Below, piece after piece: positions 1 through 13,178 of a stretch of 64,000 bases of DNA (position 1 is its first letter; every line of letters starts with the position of its first letter). The DNA lies in assembly GCA_963556195.1 (NCBI GenBank), contig CAUVYP010000250.1, positions 19,001 to 83,000 on the forward strand. The letters run 5' to 3'. The notes below the pieces were generated by a model. That model was given only the letters and a program-made list of their open reading frames with translations. It did no database searches and was not told the origin of the DNA. Source of the DNA: Sepiola atlantica. Taxonomy: Eukaryota; Mollusca; Cephalopoda; Sepiida; Sepiolidae. Both the position numbers and the translations under genes were made by a program.

Positions 1-344
1 TTGTTTATAACTTCCACATTTATAAGAATTGTGCTCCGAAACTTTGCAGACATTAGCCGACACACATTTTCTACTGAAGTACGCAGTTTCAGGAGTTCAG
101 CCCTTGTACTCCCGGAGATATGTCGATACAAACTGAATACGCAAAACATCAACAAAATTTAGTGCGATTTAAAAGGTATATCGCTTGTGTTAATAACTTC
201 CACATTTATAAGAATTGTGCTACGAAACTTTGCAGACATTAGCCGACACACATTTTCCACTGAAGTACCAAGTTTCAGAAGTTCAGCTTTTGTACTCCCG
301 GAGATATGTCGATACAAACTGAATACGCAAAACATAAACAAAAT

Positions 345-530
345 TTAGTGCGATTTAAAGTTGATATCGCTTTTGTTAATAACTTCCACATTTATAAGAA
401 TTGTGCTCCGAAACTTTGCAGACATTAGCGGACACACATTTTCTACTGAAGTACCAAGTTTCAGAAGTTCAGCTCTTGTACTCACGGAGATATGTCGATA
501 CAAACTGAATACGCAAAACATCAACAAAAT
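345..530. repeat. Representative class A monomer
   Basis: After the shared start ttagtgcgat this class reads ttaaagttgatatcgc and then ttttgttaataac. It carries an EcoRV-type gatatc. Other class A units are at 1089, 2577, 3693, 3879 and 4065. A subset reads cacagatttt instead of cacacatttt and ctagtactcc instead of cttgtactcc. This copy has cacgg where most units have cccgg, a recurrent sub-variant. Hand count for one period starting at 361 gives 36 C, 29 G and 7 CpG. Confidence 0.9.
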
Positions 531-1832
531 TTAGTGCGATTTAAAAGGTATATCGCTTGTGTTAATAACTTCCACATTTATAAGAATTGTGCTCCGAAAC
601 TTTGCAGACATTAGCGGACACACATTTGCTACTGAAGTACTAAGTTTCAGAAGTTCAGCTCTTGTACTCCCGGAGATATGTCGATAAAAACTGAATACGC
701 AAAACATAACAAAATTTAGTGCGATTTTAAGTTGATATCGCTTTTGTTTATAGCTTCCACATTTATGAGACTTGTGCTCCGAAACTTTGCAGGCAATAGC
801 GGACACACATTTTATACTGAAGTACGAAGTTTCAGAAGTTCAGCTCTTGAAACCCACGGAGATATGTCGATACAAACTGAATACGCAAAACATAAACAAA
901 ATTTAGTGCGATTTAATTTTGATATCGCTTTTGTTAATAACTTCCACATTTATAAGAATTGTGCTCCGAAACTTTGCAGACATTAGCGGACACAGATTTT
1001 CTACTGAAGTACCAAGTTTCAGAAGTTCAGCTTTTGTACTCCCGGAGATATGTCGATACAAACTGAATACGCAAAACATAAACAAAATTTAGTGCGATTT
1101 AAAGTTGATATCGCTTTTGTTAATAACTTCCACATTTATAAGAATTGTGCTCCGAAACTTTGCAGACATTAGCGGACACACATTTTCTACTGAAGTACCA
1201 AGTTTCAGAAGTTCAGCTCTTGTACTCACGGAGATATGTCGATACAAACTGAATACGCAAAACATCAACAAAAGTTAGTGCGATTTTAAGTTGATATCGC
1301 TTTTGTTTATAACTTCCACATTTATAAGAATTGTGCTCTGAAACTTTGCAGACATTAGCGGACACACATTTTCTACTGAAGTACCAAGTTTCAGAAGTTC
1401 AGCTCTTGTACTCCCGGAGATATGTCGATAAAAACTGAATACGCAAAACATAACAAAATTTAGTGCGATTTTAAGTTGATATCGCTTTTGTTTATAGCTT
1501 CCAAATTTATTAGACTTGTGCTCCGAAACTTTGCAGGCAATAGCGGACACACATTTTCTACTGAAGTACCTAGTTTCAGAAGTTCAGCTCTTGAAACCCA
1601 CGGAGATATGTCGATACAAACTGAATACGCAAAACATAAACAAAATTTAGTGCGATTTAAAGTTGATATCGCTTTTGTTAATAACTTCCACATTTATAAG
1701 AATTGTGCTCCGAAACTTTGCAGACATTAGCGGACACACATTTTCTACTGAAGTACCAAGTTTCAGAAGTTCAGCTCTAGTACTCCCGGAGATATGTCGA
1801 TACAAACTGAATACGCAAAACATAAACAAAAT
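345..1832. repeat. 8-monomer compensating-indel block, copy 1
   Basis: The order is: A (cacgg), C ending with a 1-base deletion (aaaacataacaaaa), B-like unit with a 1-base gain (cttgaaaccca), A (tttgta), A (cacgg), B with the deletion, B-like with the gain, A. The deletions near 705 and 1449 are each followed about 141 bases later by the compensating gain, so the 186-bp register is unchanged outside that interval. The two paired units are 744 bases (four monomers) apart. Confidence 0.85.
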
Positions 1833-2762
1833 GTAGTGCGATTTAAAAGGTATATCGCTTGTGTTAATAACTTCCACATTTATAAGAATTGTGCTCCGAA
1901 ACTTTGCAGACAATAGCGGACACACATTTTCTACTGAAGTACCAAGTTTCAGAAGTTCAGCTCTTGTACTCCCGGAGATATGTCGATACAAACTGAATAC
2001 GCAAAACATAAACAAAATTTAGTGCGATTTTAAGTTGATATCGCTTTTGTTTATAACTTCCACATTTATGAGAATTGTGCTCCGAAACTTTGCAGACAAT
2101 AGCGGACACACATTTTCTACTGAAGTACCAAGTTTCAGAAGTTCAGCTCTTGTACTCCCGGAGATATGTCGATACAAACTGAATACGCAAAACATCAACA
2201 AAATTTAGTGCGATTTAAAAGGTATATCGCTTGTGTTAATAACTTCCACATTTATAAGAATTGTGCTCCGAAACTTTGCAGACATTAGCGGACACACATT
2301 TTCTACTGAAGTACCAAGTTTCAGAAGTTCAGCCCTTGTACTCCCGGAGATATGTCGATACAAACTGAATACGCAAAACATCAACAAAATTTAGTGCGAT
2401 TTTAAGTTGATATCGCTTTTGTTTATAGCTTCCACAATTATGAGACTTGTGCTCCGAAACTTTGCAGGCAATAGCGGACACACATGTTCTACTGACGTAT
2501 GAAGTTTCAGAAGTTCAGCTCTTGTACTCCCGGAGATATGTCGATACAAACTGAATACGCAAAACATAAACAAAATTTAGTGCGATTTAAAGTTGATATC
2601 GCTTTTGTTAATAACTTCCACATTTATGAGAATTGTGCTCCGAAACTTTGCAGACATTAGCGGACACAGATTTTCTACTGAAGTACCAAGTTTCAGAAGT
2701 TCAGCTCTAGTACTCCCGGAGATATGTCGATACAAACTGAATACGCAAAACATCAACAAAAT

Positions 2763-2948
2763 TTAGTGCGATTTAAAAGGTATATCGCTTGTGTTAATAA
2801 CTTCCACATTTATAAGAATTGTGCTACGAAACTTTGCAGACATTAGCCGACACACATTTTCTACTGAAGTACGAAGTTTCAGAAGTTCAGCTCTTGTACT
2901 CCCGGAGATATGTCGATACAAACTGAATACGCAAAACATCAACAAAAT
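2763..2948. repeat. Representative class C monomer
   Basis: The class C diagnostic block is ttaaaaggtatatcgc followed by ttgtgttaataac. It lacks the gatatc of classes A and B because the bases read gtatatc. Class C units are often next to class B units, as in the B-C-B-C run from 2949 to 3692, but there is no strict dimer period across the window. Confidence 0.9.
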
Positions 2949-3134
2949 TTAGTGCGATTTTAAGTTGATATCGCTTTTGTTTATAACTTCCACATTTATA
3001 AGAATTGTGCTCCGAAACTTTGCAGACATTAGCCGACACACATTTTCTACTGAAGTACGCAGTTTCAGAAGTTCAGCCCTTGTACTCCCGGAGATATGTC
3101 GATACAAACTGAATACGCAAAACATCAACAAAAT
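2949..3134. repeat. Representative class B monomer
   Basis: The class B diagnostic block is tttaagttgatatcgc followed by ttttgtttataac. This copy also has gccgac and gtacgcag, a combination that recurs many times (5181, 9645, 13179, 24340, 37731, 60795). Another class B subset has tagcttccacaattatgagac plus gcaggcaatag (2391, 4623, 9087, 11319, 14853, 18015, 20247, 22293). Confidence 0.9.
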
Positions 3135-4808
3135 TTAGTGCGATTTAAAAGGTATATCGCTTGTGTTAATAACTTCCACATTTATAAGAATTGTGCTACG
3201 AAACTTTGCAGACATTAGCCGACACACATTTTCCACTGAAGTACCAAGTTTCAGAAGTTCAGCTCTTGTACTCCCGGAGATATGTCGATACAAACTGAAT
3301 ACGCAAAACATCAACAAAATTTAGTGCGATTTTAAGTTGATATCGCTTTTGTTTATAACTTCCACATTTATAAGAATTGTGCTCCGAAACTTTGCAGACA
3401 ATAGCGGACACACATTTTCTACTGAAGTACGAAGTCTCAGAAGTTCAGCTTTTGTACTCCCGGAGATATGTCGATACAAACTGAATACGCAAAACATCAA
3501 CAAAATTTAGTGCGATTTAAAAGGTATATCGCTTGTGTTAATAACTTCCACATTCATAAGAATTGTGCTCCGAAACTTTGCAGACATTAGCGGACACACA
3601 TTTTCTACTGAAGTACCAAGTTTCAGAAGTTCAGCTCTAGTACTCCCGGAGATATGTCGATACAAACTGAATACGCAAAACATCAACAAAAGTTAGTGCG
3701 ATTTAAAGTTGATATCGCTTTTGTCAATAACTTCTACATTTATAAGAATTGTGCTCCGAAACTTTGCAGACATTAGCGGACACACATTTTCTACTGAAGT
3801 ACCAAGTTTCAGAAGTTCAGCTCTTGTACTCACGGAGATATGTCGATACAAACTGAATACGCAAAACATCAACAAAATTTAGTGCGATTTAAAGTTGATA
3901 TCGCTTTTGTTAATAACTTCCACATTTATAAGAATTGTGCTCCGAAACTTTGCAGACATTAGCGGACACAGATTTTCTACTGAAGTACCAAGTTTCAGAA
4001 GTTCAGCTCTAGTACTCCCGGAGATATGTCGATACAAACTGAATACGCAAAACATCAACAAAAGTTAGTGCGATTTAAAGTTGATATCGCTTTTGTTAAT
4101 AACTTCCACATTTATAAGAATTGTGCTCCGAAACTTTGCAGACATAAGCGGACACACATTTTCTACTGAAGTACCAAGTTTCAGAAGTTCAGCTCTTGTA
4201 CTCACGGAGATATGTCGATACAAACTGAATACGCAAAACATCAACAAAATTTAGTGCGATTTTAAGTTGATATCGCTTTTGTTTATAACTTCCACATTTA
4301 TAATAATTGTGCTCTGAAACTTTGCAGACATTAGCGGACACACATTTTCTACTGAAGTACCAAGTTTCAGAAGTGCAGCTCTTGTACTCCCGGAGATATG
4401 TCGATACAAACTGAATACGCAAAACATCAACAAAATTTAGTGCGATTTAAAAGGTATATCGCTTGTGTTAATAACTTCCACATTTATAAGAATTGTGCTC
4501 CGAAACTTTGCAGACATTAGCGGACACACATTTTCTACTGAAGTACTAAGTTTCAGAAGTTCAGCTCTTGTACTCCCGGAGATATGTCGATACAAACTGA
4601 ATACGCAAAACATCAACAAAATTTAGTGCGATTTTAAGTTGATATCGCTTTTGTTTATAGCTTCCACAATTATGAGACTTGTGCTCGGAAACTTGGCAGG
4701 CAATAGCGGACACACATTTTCTACTGAAGTACGAAGTTTCAGAAGTTCAGCTCTTGTACTCCCGGAGATATGTCGATACAAACTGAATACGCAAAACATA
4801 AACAAAAT

Positions 4809-5180
4809 TTAGTGCGATTTAAAGTTGATATCGCTTTTGTTAATAACTTCCACATTTATAAGAATTGTGCTCCGAAACTTTGCAGACATTAGCGGACACA
4901 CATTTTCTACTGAAGTACCAAGTTTCAGAAGTGCAGCTCTTGTACTCCCTTAGATATGTCGATACAAACTGAATACGCAAAACATCAACAAAATTTAGTG
5001 CGATTTAAAAGGTATATCGCTTGTGTTAATAACTTCCACATTTATAAGAATTGTGCTACGAAACTTTGCAGACATTAGCCGACACACATTTTCTACTGAA
5101 GTACGAAGTTTCAGAAGTTCAGCGCCGATACTCCCGGAGATATGTCGATACAAACTGAATACGCAAAACATCAACAAAAT
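4809..5180. repeat. Landmark dimer 1
   Basis: The first unit has ctcccttag in place of ctcccggag. The next, a class C unit, has agcgccgata in place of agctcttgta. The combination occurs six times in the window and always in this order, so it marks descent from one ancestral dimer. Confidence 0.9.
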
Positions 5181-6296
5181 TTAGTGCGATTTTAAGTTGA
5201 TATCGCTTTTGTTTATAACTTCCACATTTATAAGAATTGTGCTCCGAAACTTTGCAGACATTAGCCGACACACATTTTCTACTGAAGTACGCAGTTTCAG
5301 AAGTTCAGCCCTTGTACTCCCGGAGATATGTCGATACAAACTGAATACGCAAAACATCAACAAAATTTAGTGCGATTTAAAAGGTATATCGCTTGTGTTA
5401 ATAACTTCCACATTTATAAGAATTGTGCTACGAAACTTTGCAGACATTAGCCGACACACATTTTCCACTGAAGTACCAAGTTTAAGAAGTTCAGCTCTTG
5501 TACTCCCGGAGATATGTCGATACAAACTGAATACGCAAAACATCAACAAAATTTAGTGCGATTTTAAGTTGATATCGCTTTTGTTTATAACTTCCACATT
5601 TATAAGAATTGTGCTCCGAAACTTTGCAGACAATAGCGGACACACATTTTCTACTGAAGTACGAAGTTTCAGAAGTTCAGCTTTTGTACTCCCGGAGATA
5701 TGTCGATACAAACTGAATACGCAAAACATAAACAAAATTTAGTGCGATTTAAAGTTGATATCGCTTTTGTTAATAACTTCCACATTTATAAGAATTGTGC
5801 TCTAAAACTTTGCAGACATTAGCGGACACACATTTTCTACTGAAGTACGAAGTTTCAGAAGTTCAGCTCTTGTACTCCCGGAGATATGTCGATACAAACT
5901 GAATACGCAAAACATCAACAAAATTTAGTGCGATTTTAAGTTGATATCGCTTTTGTTTATAACTTCCACATTTATAAGAATTGTGCTCCGAAACTTTGCA
6001 GACATTAGCCGACACACATTTTCTACTGAAGTACGCAGTTTCATAAGTTCAGCCTTTGTACTCCCGGAGATATGTCGATACAAACTGAATACGCAAAACA
6101 TCAACAAAATTTAGTGCGATTTTAAGTTGATATCGCTTTTGTTTATAACTTCCATATTTATAAGAATTGTGCTCCGAAACTTTGCAGACATTAGCCGACA
6201 CACATTTTCTACTGAAGTACGCAGTTTCAGAAGTTCAGCCTTTGTACTCCCGGAGATATGTAGATACAAACTGAATACGCAAAACATCAACAAAAT

Positions 6297-6854
6297 TTAG
6301 TGCGATTTAAAAGGTATATCGCTTGTGTTAATAACTTCCACATTTATAAGAATTGTGCTACGAAACTTTGCAGACATTAGCCGACACACATTTTCCACTG
6401 AAGTACCAAGTTTAAGAAGTTCAGCTCTTGTACTCCCGGAGATATGTCGATACAAACTGAATACGCAAAACATAACAAAATTTAGTGCGATTTGAAGTTG
6501 ATATCGCTTTTGTTTATAGCTTCCACATTTATGAGACTTGTGCTCCGAAACTTTGCAGGCAATAGCGGACACACATTTTATACTGAAGTACGAAGTTTCA
6601 GAAGTTCAGCTCTTGAAACCCACGGAGATATGTCGATACAAACTGAATACGCAAAACATAAACCAAATTTAGTGCGATTTAAAGTTGATATCGCTTTTGT
6701 TAATAACTTCCACATTTATAAGAATTGTGCTCCGAAACTTTGCAGACATTAGCGGACACAGATTTTCTACTGAAGTACCAAGTTTCAGAAGTTCAGCTTT
6801 TGTACTCCCGGAGATATGTCGATACAAACTGAATAGGCAAAACATAAACAAAAT
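6297..6854. repeat. Single compensating-indel unit
   Basis: This holds one deletion/gain pair (aacataacaaaa near 6470, cttgaaaccca near 6612) flanked by a class C and a class A unit. It matches 531-1088 at an offset of 5766 (31 monomers). It carries a private gatttgaagttg near 6490 and gaataggcaaa near 6832. Only half of the usual double-pair block is present. Confidence 0.8.
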
Positions 6855-7598
6855 TTAGTGCGATTTAAAGTTGATATCGCTTTTGTTAATAACTTCCACA
6901 TTTATGAGAATTGTGCTCCGAAACTTTGCAGACATTAGCGGACACAGATTTTCTACTGAAGTACCAAGTTTCAGAAGTTCAGCTCTAGTACTCCCGGAGA
7001 TATGTCGATACAAACTGAATACGCAAAACATCAACAAAATTTAGTGCGATTTAAAAGGTATATCGCTTGTGTTAATAACTTCCACATTTATAAGAATTGT
7101 GCTACGAAACTTTGCAGACATTAGCCGACACACATTTTCTACTGAAGTACGAAGTTTCAGAAGTTCAGTTCTTGTACTCCCGGAGATATGTCGATGCAAA
7201 CTGAATACGCAAAACATCAACAAAATTTAGTGCGATTTTAAGTTGATATCGCTTTTGTTTATAACTTCCACATTTATAAGAATTGTGCTCCGAAACTTTG
7301 CAGACATTAGCCGACACACATTTTCTACTGAAGTACGCAGTTTCAGGAGTTCAGCCCTTGTACTCCCGGAGATATGTCGATACAAACTGAATACGCAAAA
7401 CATCAACAAAATTTAGTGCGATTTAAAAGGTATATCGCTTGTGTTAATAACTTCCACATTTATAAGAATTGTGCTACGAAACTTTGCAGACATTAGCCGA
7501 CACACATTTTCCACTGAAGTACCAAGTTTCAGAAGTTCAGCTTTTGTACTCCCGGAGATATGTCGATACAAACTGAATACGCAAAACATAAACAAAAT

Positions 7599-8900
7599 TT
7601 AGTGCGATTTAAAGTTGATATCGCTTTTGTTAATAACTTCCACATTTATAAGAATTGTGCTCCGAAACTTTGCAGACATTAGCGGACACACATTTTCTAC
7701 TGAAGTACCAAGTTTCAGAAGTTCAGCTCTTGTACTCACGGAGATATGTCGATACAAACTGAATACGCAAAACATCAACAAAATTTAGTGCGATTTAAAA
7801 GGTATATCGCTTGTGTTAATAACTTCCACATTTATAAGAATTGTGCTCCGAAACTTTGCAGACATTAGCGGACACACATTTTCTACTGAAGTACTAAGTT
7901 TCAGAAGTTCAGCTCTTGTACTCCCGGAGATATGTCGATACAAACTGAATACGCAAAACATAACAAAATTTAGTGCGATTTTAAGTTGATATCGCTTTTG
8001 TTTATAGCTTCCACATTTATGAGACTTGTGCTCCGAAACTTTGCAGGCAATAGCGGACACACATTTTATACTGAAGTACGAAGTTTCAGAAGTTCAGCTC
8101 TTGAAACCCACGGAGATATGTCGATACAAACTGAATACGCAAAACATAAACAAAATTTAGTGCGATTTAAAGTTGATATCGCTTTTGTTAATAACTTCCA
8201 CATTTATAAGAATTGAGCTCCGAAACTTTGCAGACATTAGCGGACACAGATTTTCTACTGAAGTACCAAGTTTCAGAAGTTCAGCTTTTGTACTCCCGGA
8301 GATATGTCGATACAAACTGAATACGCAAAACATAAACAAAATTTAGTGCGATTTAAAGTTGATATCGCTTTTGTTAATAACTTCCACATTTATAAGAATT
8401 GTGCTCCGAAACTTTGCAGACATTAGCGGACACACATTTTCTACTGAAGTACCAAGTTTCAGAAGTTCAGCTCTTGTACTCACGGAGATATGTCGATACA
8501 AACTGAATACGCAAAACATCAACAAAAGTTAGTGCGATTTTAAGTTGATATCGCTTTTGTTTATAACTTCCACATTTATAAGAATTGTGCTCTGAAACTT
8601 TGCAGACATTAGCGGACACACATTTTCTACTGAAGTACCAAGTTTCAGAAGTTCAGCTCTTGTACTCCCGGAGATATGTCGATAAAAACTGAATACGCAA
8701 AACATAACAAAATTTAGTGCGATTTTAAGTTGATATCGCTTTTGTTTATAGCTTCCAAATTTATTAGACTTGTGCTCCGAAACTTTGCAGGCAATAGCGG
8801 ACACACATTTTCTACTGAAGTACGAAGTTTCAGAAGTTCAGCTCTTGAAACCCACGGAGATATGTCGATACAAACTGAATACGCAAAACATCAACAAAAT
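7599..8900. repeat. Compensating-indel block, copy 2 (7 monomers)
   Basis: This aligns with 345-1646, including both deletion/gain pairs (near 7957/8101 and 8703/8846) and the shared aaaagttag near 8525. The eighth unit of copy 1 is replaced at 8901 by a class C unit matching 2205. Confidence 0.85.
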
Positions 8901-9644
8901 TTAGTGCGATTTAAAAGGTATATCGCTTGTGTTAATAACTTCCACATTTATAAGAATTGTGCTCCGAAACTTTGCAGACATTAGCGGACACACATTTTCT
9001 ACTGAAGTACCAAGTTTCAGAAGTTCAGCCCTTGTACTCCCGGAGATATGTCGATACAAACTGAATACGCAAAACATCAACAAAATTTAGTGCGATTTTA
9101 AGTTGATATCGCTTTTGTTTATAGCTTCCACAATTATGAGACTTGTGCTCCGAAACTTTGCAGGCAATAGCGGACACACATGTTCTACTGACGTATGAAG
9201 TTTCAGAAGTTCAGCTCTTGTACTCCCGGAGATATGTCGATACAAACTGAATACGCAAAACATAAACAAAATTTAGTGCGATTTAAAGTTGATATCGCTT
9301 TTGTTAATAACTTCCACATTTATGAGAATTGTGCTCCGAAACTTTGCAGACATTAGCGGACACAGATTTTCTACTGAAGTACCAAGTTTCAGAAGTTCAG
9401 CTCTAGTACTCCCGGAGATATGTCGATACAAACTGAATACGCAAAACATCAACAAAATTTAGTGCGATTTAAAAGGTATATCGCTTGTGTTAATAACTTC
9501 CACATTTATAAGAATTGTGCCACGAAACTTAGCAGACATTAGCCGACACACATTTTCTACTGAAGTACGAAGTTTCAGAAGTTCAGCTCTTGTACTCCCG
9601 GAGATATGTCGATACAAACTGAATACGCAAAACATCAACAAAAT

Positions 9645-12600
9645 TTAGTGCGATTTTAAGTTGATATCGGTTTTGTTTATAACTTCCACATTTATAAGAA
9701 TTGTGCTCCGAAACTTTGCAGACATTAGCCGACACACATTTTCTACTGAAGTACGCAGTTTCAGAAGTTCAGCCCTTGTACTCCCGGAGATATGTCGATA
9801 CAAACTGAATACGCAAAACATCAACAAAATTTAGTGCGATTTAAAAGGTATATCGCTTGTGTTAATAACTTCCACATTTATAAGAATTGTGCTACGAAAC
9901 TTTGCAGACATTAGCCGACACACATTTTCCACTGAAGTACCAAGTTTCAGAAGTTCAGCTCTTGTACTCCCGGAGATATGTCGATACAAACTGAATACGC
10001 AAAACATCAACAAAATTTAGTGCGATTTTAAGTTGATATCGCTTTTGTTTATAACTTCCACATTTATAAGAATTGTGCTCCGAAACTTTGCAGACAATAG
10101 CGGACACACATTTTCTACTGAAGTACGAAGTCTCAGAAGTTCAGCTTTTGTACTCCCGGAGATATGTCGATACAAACTGAATACGCAAAACATCAACAAA
10201 ATTTAGTGCGATTTAAAAGGTATATCGCTTGTGTTAATAACTTCCACATTCATAAGAATTGTGCTCCGAAACTTTGCAGACATTAGCGGACACACATTTT
10301 CTACTGAAGTACCAAGTTTCAGAAGTTCAGCTCTAGTACTCCCGGAGATATGTCGATACAAACTGAATACGCAAAACATCAACAAAAGTTAGTGCGATTT
10401 AAAGTTGATATCGCTTTTGTCAATAACTTCTACATTTATAAGAATTGTGCTCCGAAACTTTGCAGACATTAGCGGACACACATTTTCTACTGAAGTACCA
10501 AGTTTCAGAAGTTAAGCTCTTGTACTCACGGAGATATGTCGATACAAACTGAATACGCAAAACATCAACAAAATTTAGTGCGATTTAAAGTTGATATCGC
10601 TTTTGTTAATAACTTCCACATTTATAAGAATTGTGCTCCGAAACTTTGCAGACATTAGCGGACACAGATTTTCTACTGAAGTACCAAGTTTCAGAAGTTC
10701 AGCTCTAGTACTCCCGGAGATATGTCGATACAAACTGAATACGCAAAACATCAACAAAAGTTAGTGCGATTTAAAGTTGATATCGCTTTTGTTAATAACT
10801 TCCACATTTATAAGAATTGTGCTCCGAAACTTTGCAGACATTAGCGGACACACATTTTCTACTGAAGTACCAAGTTTCAGAAGTTCAGCTCTTGTACTCA
10901 CGGAGATATGTCGATACAAACTGAATACGCAAAACATCAACAAAATTTAGTGCGATTTTAAGTTGATATCGCTTTTGTTTATAACTTCCACATTTATAAT
11001 AATTGTGCTCTGAAACTTTGCAGACATTAGCGGACACACATTTTCTACTGAAGTACCAAGTTTCAGAAGTTCAGCTCTTGTACTCCCGGAGATATGTCGA
11101 TACAAACTGAATACGCAAAACATCAACAAAATTTAGTGCGATTTAAAAGGTATATCGCTTGTGTTAATAACTTCCACATTTATAAGAATTGTGCTCCGAA
11201 ACTTTGCAGACATTAGCGGACACACATTTTCTACTGAAGTACTAAGTTTCAGAAGTTCAGCTCTTGTACTCCCGGAGATATGTCGATACAAACTGAATAC
11301 GCAAAACATCAACAAAATTTAGTGCGATTTTAAGTTGATATCGCTTTTGTTTATAGCTTCCACAATTATGAGACTTGTGCTCCGAAACTTTGCAGGCAAT
11401 AGCGGACACACATTTTCTACTGAAGTACGAAGTTTCAGAAGTTCAGCTCTTGTACTCCCGGAGATATGTCGATACAAACTGAATACGCAAAACATAAACA
11501 AAATTTAGTGCGATTTAAAGTTGATATCGCTTTTGTTAATAACTTCCACATTTATAAGAATTGTGCTCCGAAACTTTGCAGACATTAGCGGACACACATT
11601 TTCTACTGAAGTACCAAGTTTCAGAAGTGCAGCTCTTGTACTCCCTTAGATATGTCGATACAAACTGAATACGCAAAACATCAACAAAATTTAGTGCGAT
11701 TTAAAAGGTATATCGCTTGTGTTAATAACTTCCACATTTATAAGAATTGTGCTACGAAACTTTGCAGACATTAGCCGACACACATTTTCTACTGAAGTAC
11801 GAAGTTTCAGAAGTTCAGCGCCGATACTCCCGGAGATATGTCGATACAAACTGAATACGCAAAACATCAACAAAATTTAGTGCGATTTTAAGTTGATATC
11901 GCTTTTGTTTATAACTTCCACATTTATAAGAATTGTGCTCCGAAACTTTGCAGACATTAGCCGACACACATTTTCTACTGAAGTACGCAGTTTCAGAAGT
12001 TCACCCCTTGTACTCCCGGAGATATGTCGATACAAACTGAATACGCAAAACATCAACAAAATTTAGTGCGATTTAAAAGGTATATCGCTTGTGTTAATAA
12101 CTTCCACATTTATAAGAATTGTGCTACGAAACTTTGCAGACATTAGCGGACACACATTTTATACTGAAGTACGAAGTTTCAGAAGTTCAGCTCTTGTACT
12201 CCCGGAGATATGTCGATACAAACTGAATACGCAAAACATAAACAAAATTTAGTGCGATTTAAAGTTGATATCGCTTTTGTTAATAACTTCCAAATTTATA
12301 AGAATTGTGCTCCGAAACTTTGCAGACATTAGCGGACACAGATTTTCTACTGAAGTACCAAGTTTCAGAAGTTCAGCTCTAGTACTCCCGGAGATATGTC
12401 GATACAAACTGAATACGCAAAACATCAACAAAATTTAGTGCGATTTAAAAGGTATATCGCTTGTGTTAATAACTTCCACATTTATAAGAATTGTGCTACG
12501 AAACTTTGCAGACATTAGCCGACACACATTTTCTACTGAAGTACGAAGTTTCAGAAGTTCAGCTCTTGTACTCCCGGAGATATGTCGATACAAACTGAAT

Positions 12601-13178
12601 ACGCAAAACATCAACAAAATTTAGTGCGATTTTAAGTTGATATCGCTTTTGTTTATAACTTCCACATTTATAAGAATTGTGCTCCGAAACTTTGCAGACA
12701 TTAGCCGACACACATTTTCTACTGAAGTACGCAGTTTCAGAAGTTCAGCCCTTGTACTCCCGGAGATATGTCGATACAAACTGAATACGCAAAACATCAA
12801 CAAAATTTAGTGCGATTTAAAAGGTATATCGCTTGTGTTAATAACTTCCACATTAATAAGAATTGTGCTACGAAACTTTGCAGACATTAGCCGACACACA
12901 TTTTCCACTGAAGTACCAAGTTTAAGAAGTTCAGCTCTTGTACTCCCGGAGATATGTCGATACAAACTGAATACGCAAAACATCAACAAAAGTTAGTGCG
13001 ATTTAAAGTTGATATCGCTTTTGTCAATAACTTCCACATTTATAAGAATTGTGCTCCGAAACTTTGCAGACATTAGCGGACACACATTTTCTACTGAAGT
13101 ACCAAGTTTCAGAAGTTCAGCTCTTGTACTCCCGGAGATATGTCGATACAAACTGAATACGCAAAACATCAACAAAAT
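9645..13178. repeat. 19-monomer HOR (3534 bp), copy 1
   Basis: Each unit matches the unit 3534 bases downstream. Shared rare variants include aagtctcag (10131/13665), acattcataag (10248/13782), acttctacat (10428/13962), ctcccttag (11641/15175), agcgccgata (11817/15351) and acttccaaattt (12288/15822). The right break lies in the unit at 12993, which has cccgg whereas its partner at 16527 has cacgg. Confidence 0.88.
11505..11876. repeat. Landmark dimer 2
   Basis: Same paired variants as 4809-5180, 36 monomers (6696 bases) downstream. Here agcgccgata starts at 11817. Confidence 0.9.

Larger units (their letters stand above)
1..5366. repeat. Large-scale repeat unit, left copy
   Basis: The window start matches 7255 onward at an offset of 7254 bases (39 monomers). 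The rare variant caggagttcag near 108 and again near 7343 supports this. After about 1,830 the offset changes to 6696 (36 monomers), and 2391-5366 aligns unit by unit with 9087-12062. The offset change means a net difference of three monomers: the copy beginning at 1647 has extra units that the right copy lacks. The left edge of this unit is outside the window. Confidence 0.8.
7255..12062. repeat. Large-scale repeat unit, right copy
   Basis: This is the partner of 1-5366. Monomers 7413-8900 match 159-1646 and 8901-12062 match 2205-5366, including the unusual unit with catgttctactgacgtatg at 2391 and 9087. It lacks three monomers relative to the left copy. Private changes include gttaagctc near 10513 and gatatcggttttg near 9667, so the duplication is not very recent. 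Confidence 0.8.

Noticed and set aside
471..500. CENP-B box in the monomer (cccggagatatgtcgat region)
   Set aside because: The reverse-strand box needs cccg then cgaa with seven bases between. Here there are nine bases between cccg and cga, and the final a is missing, so it does not fit the consensus.
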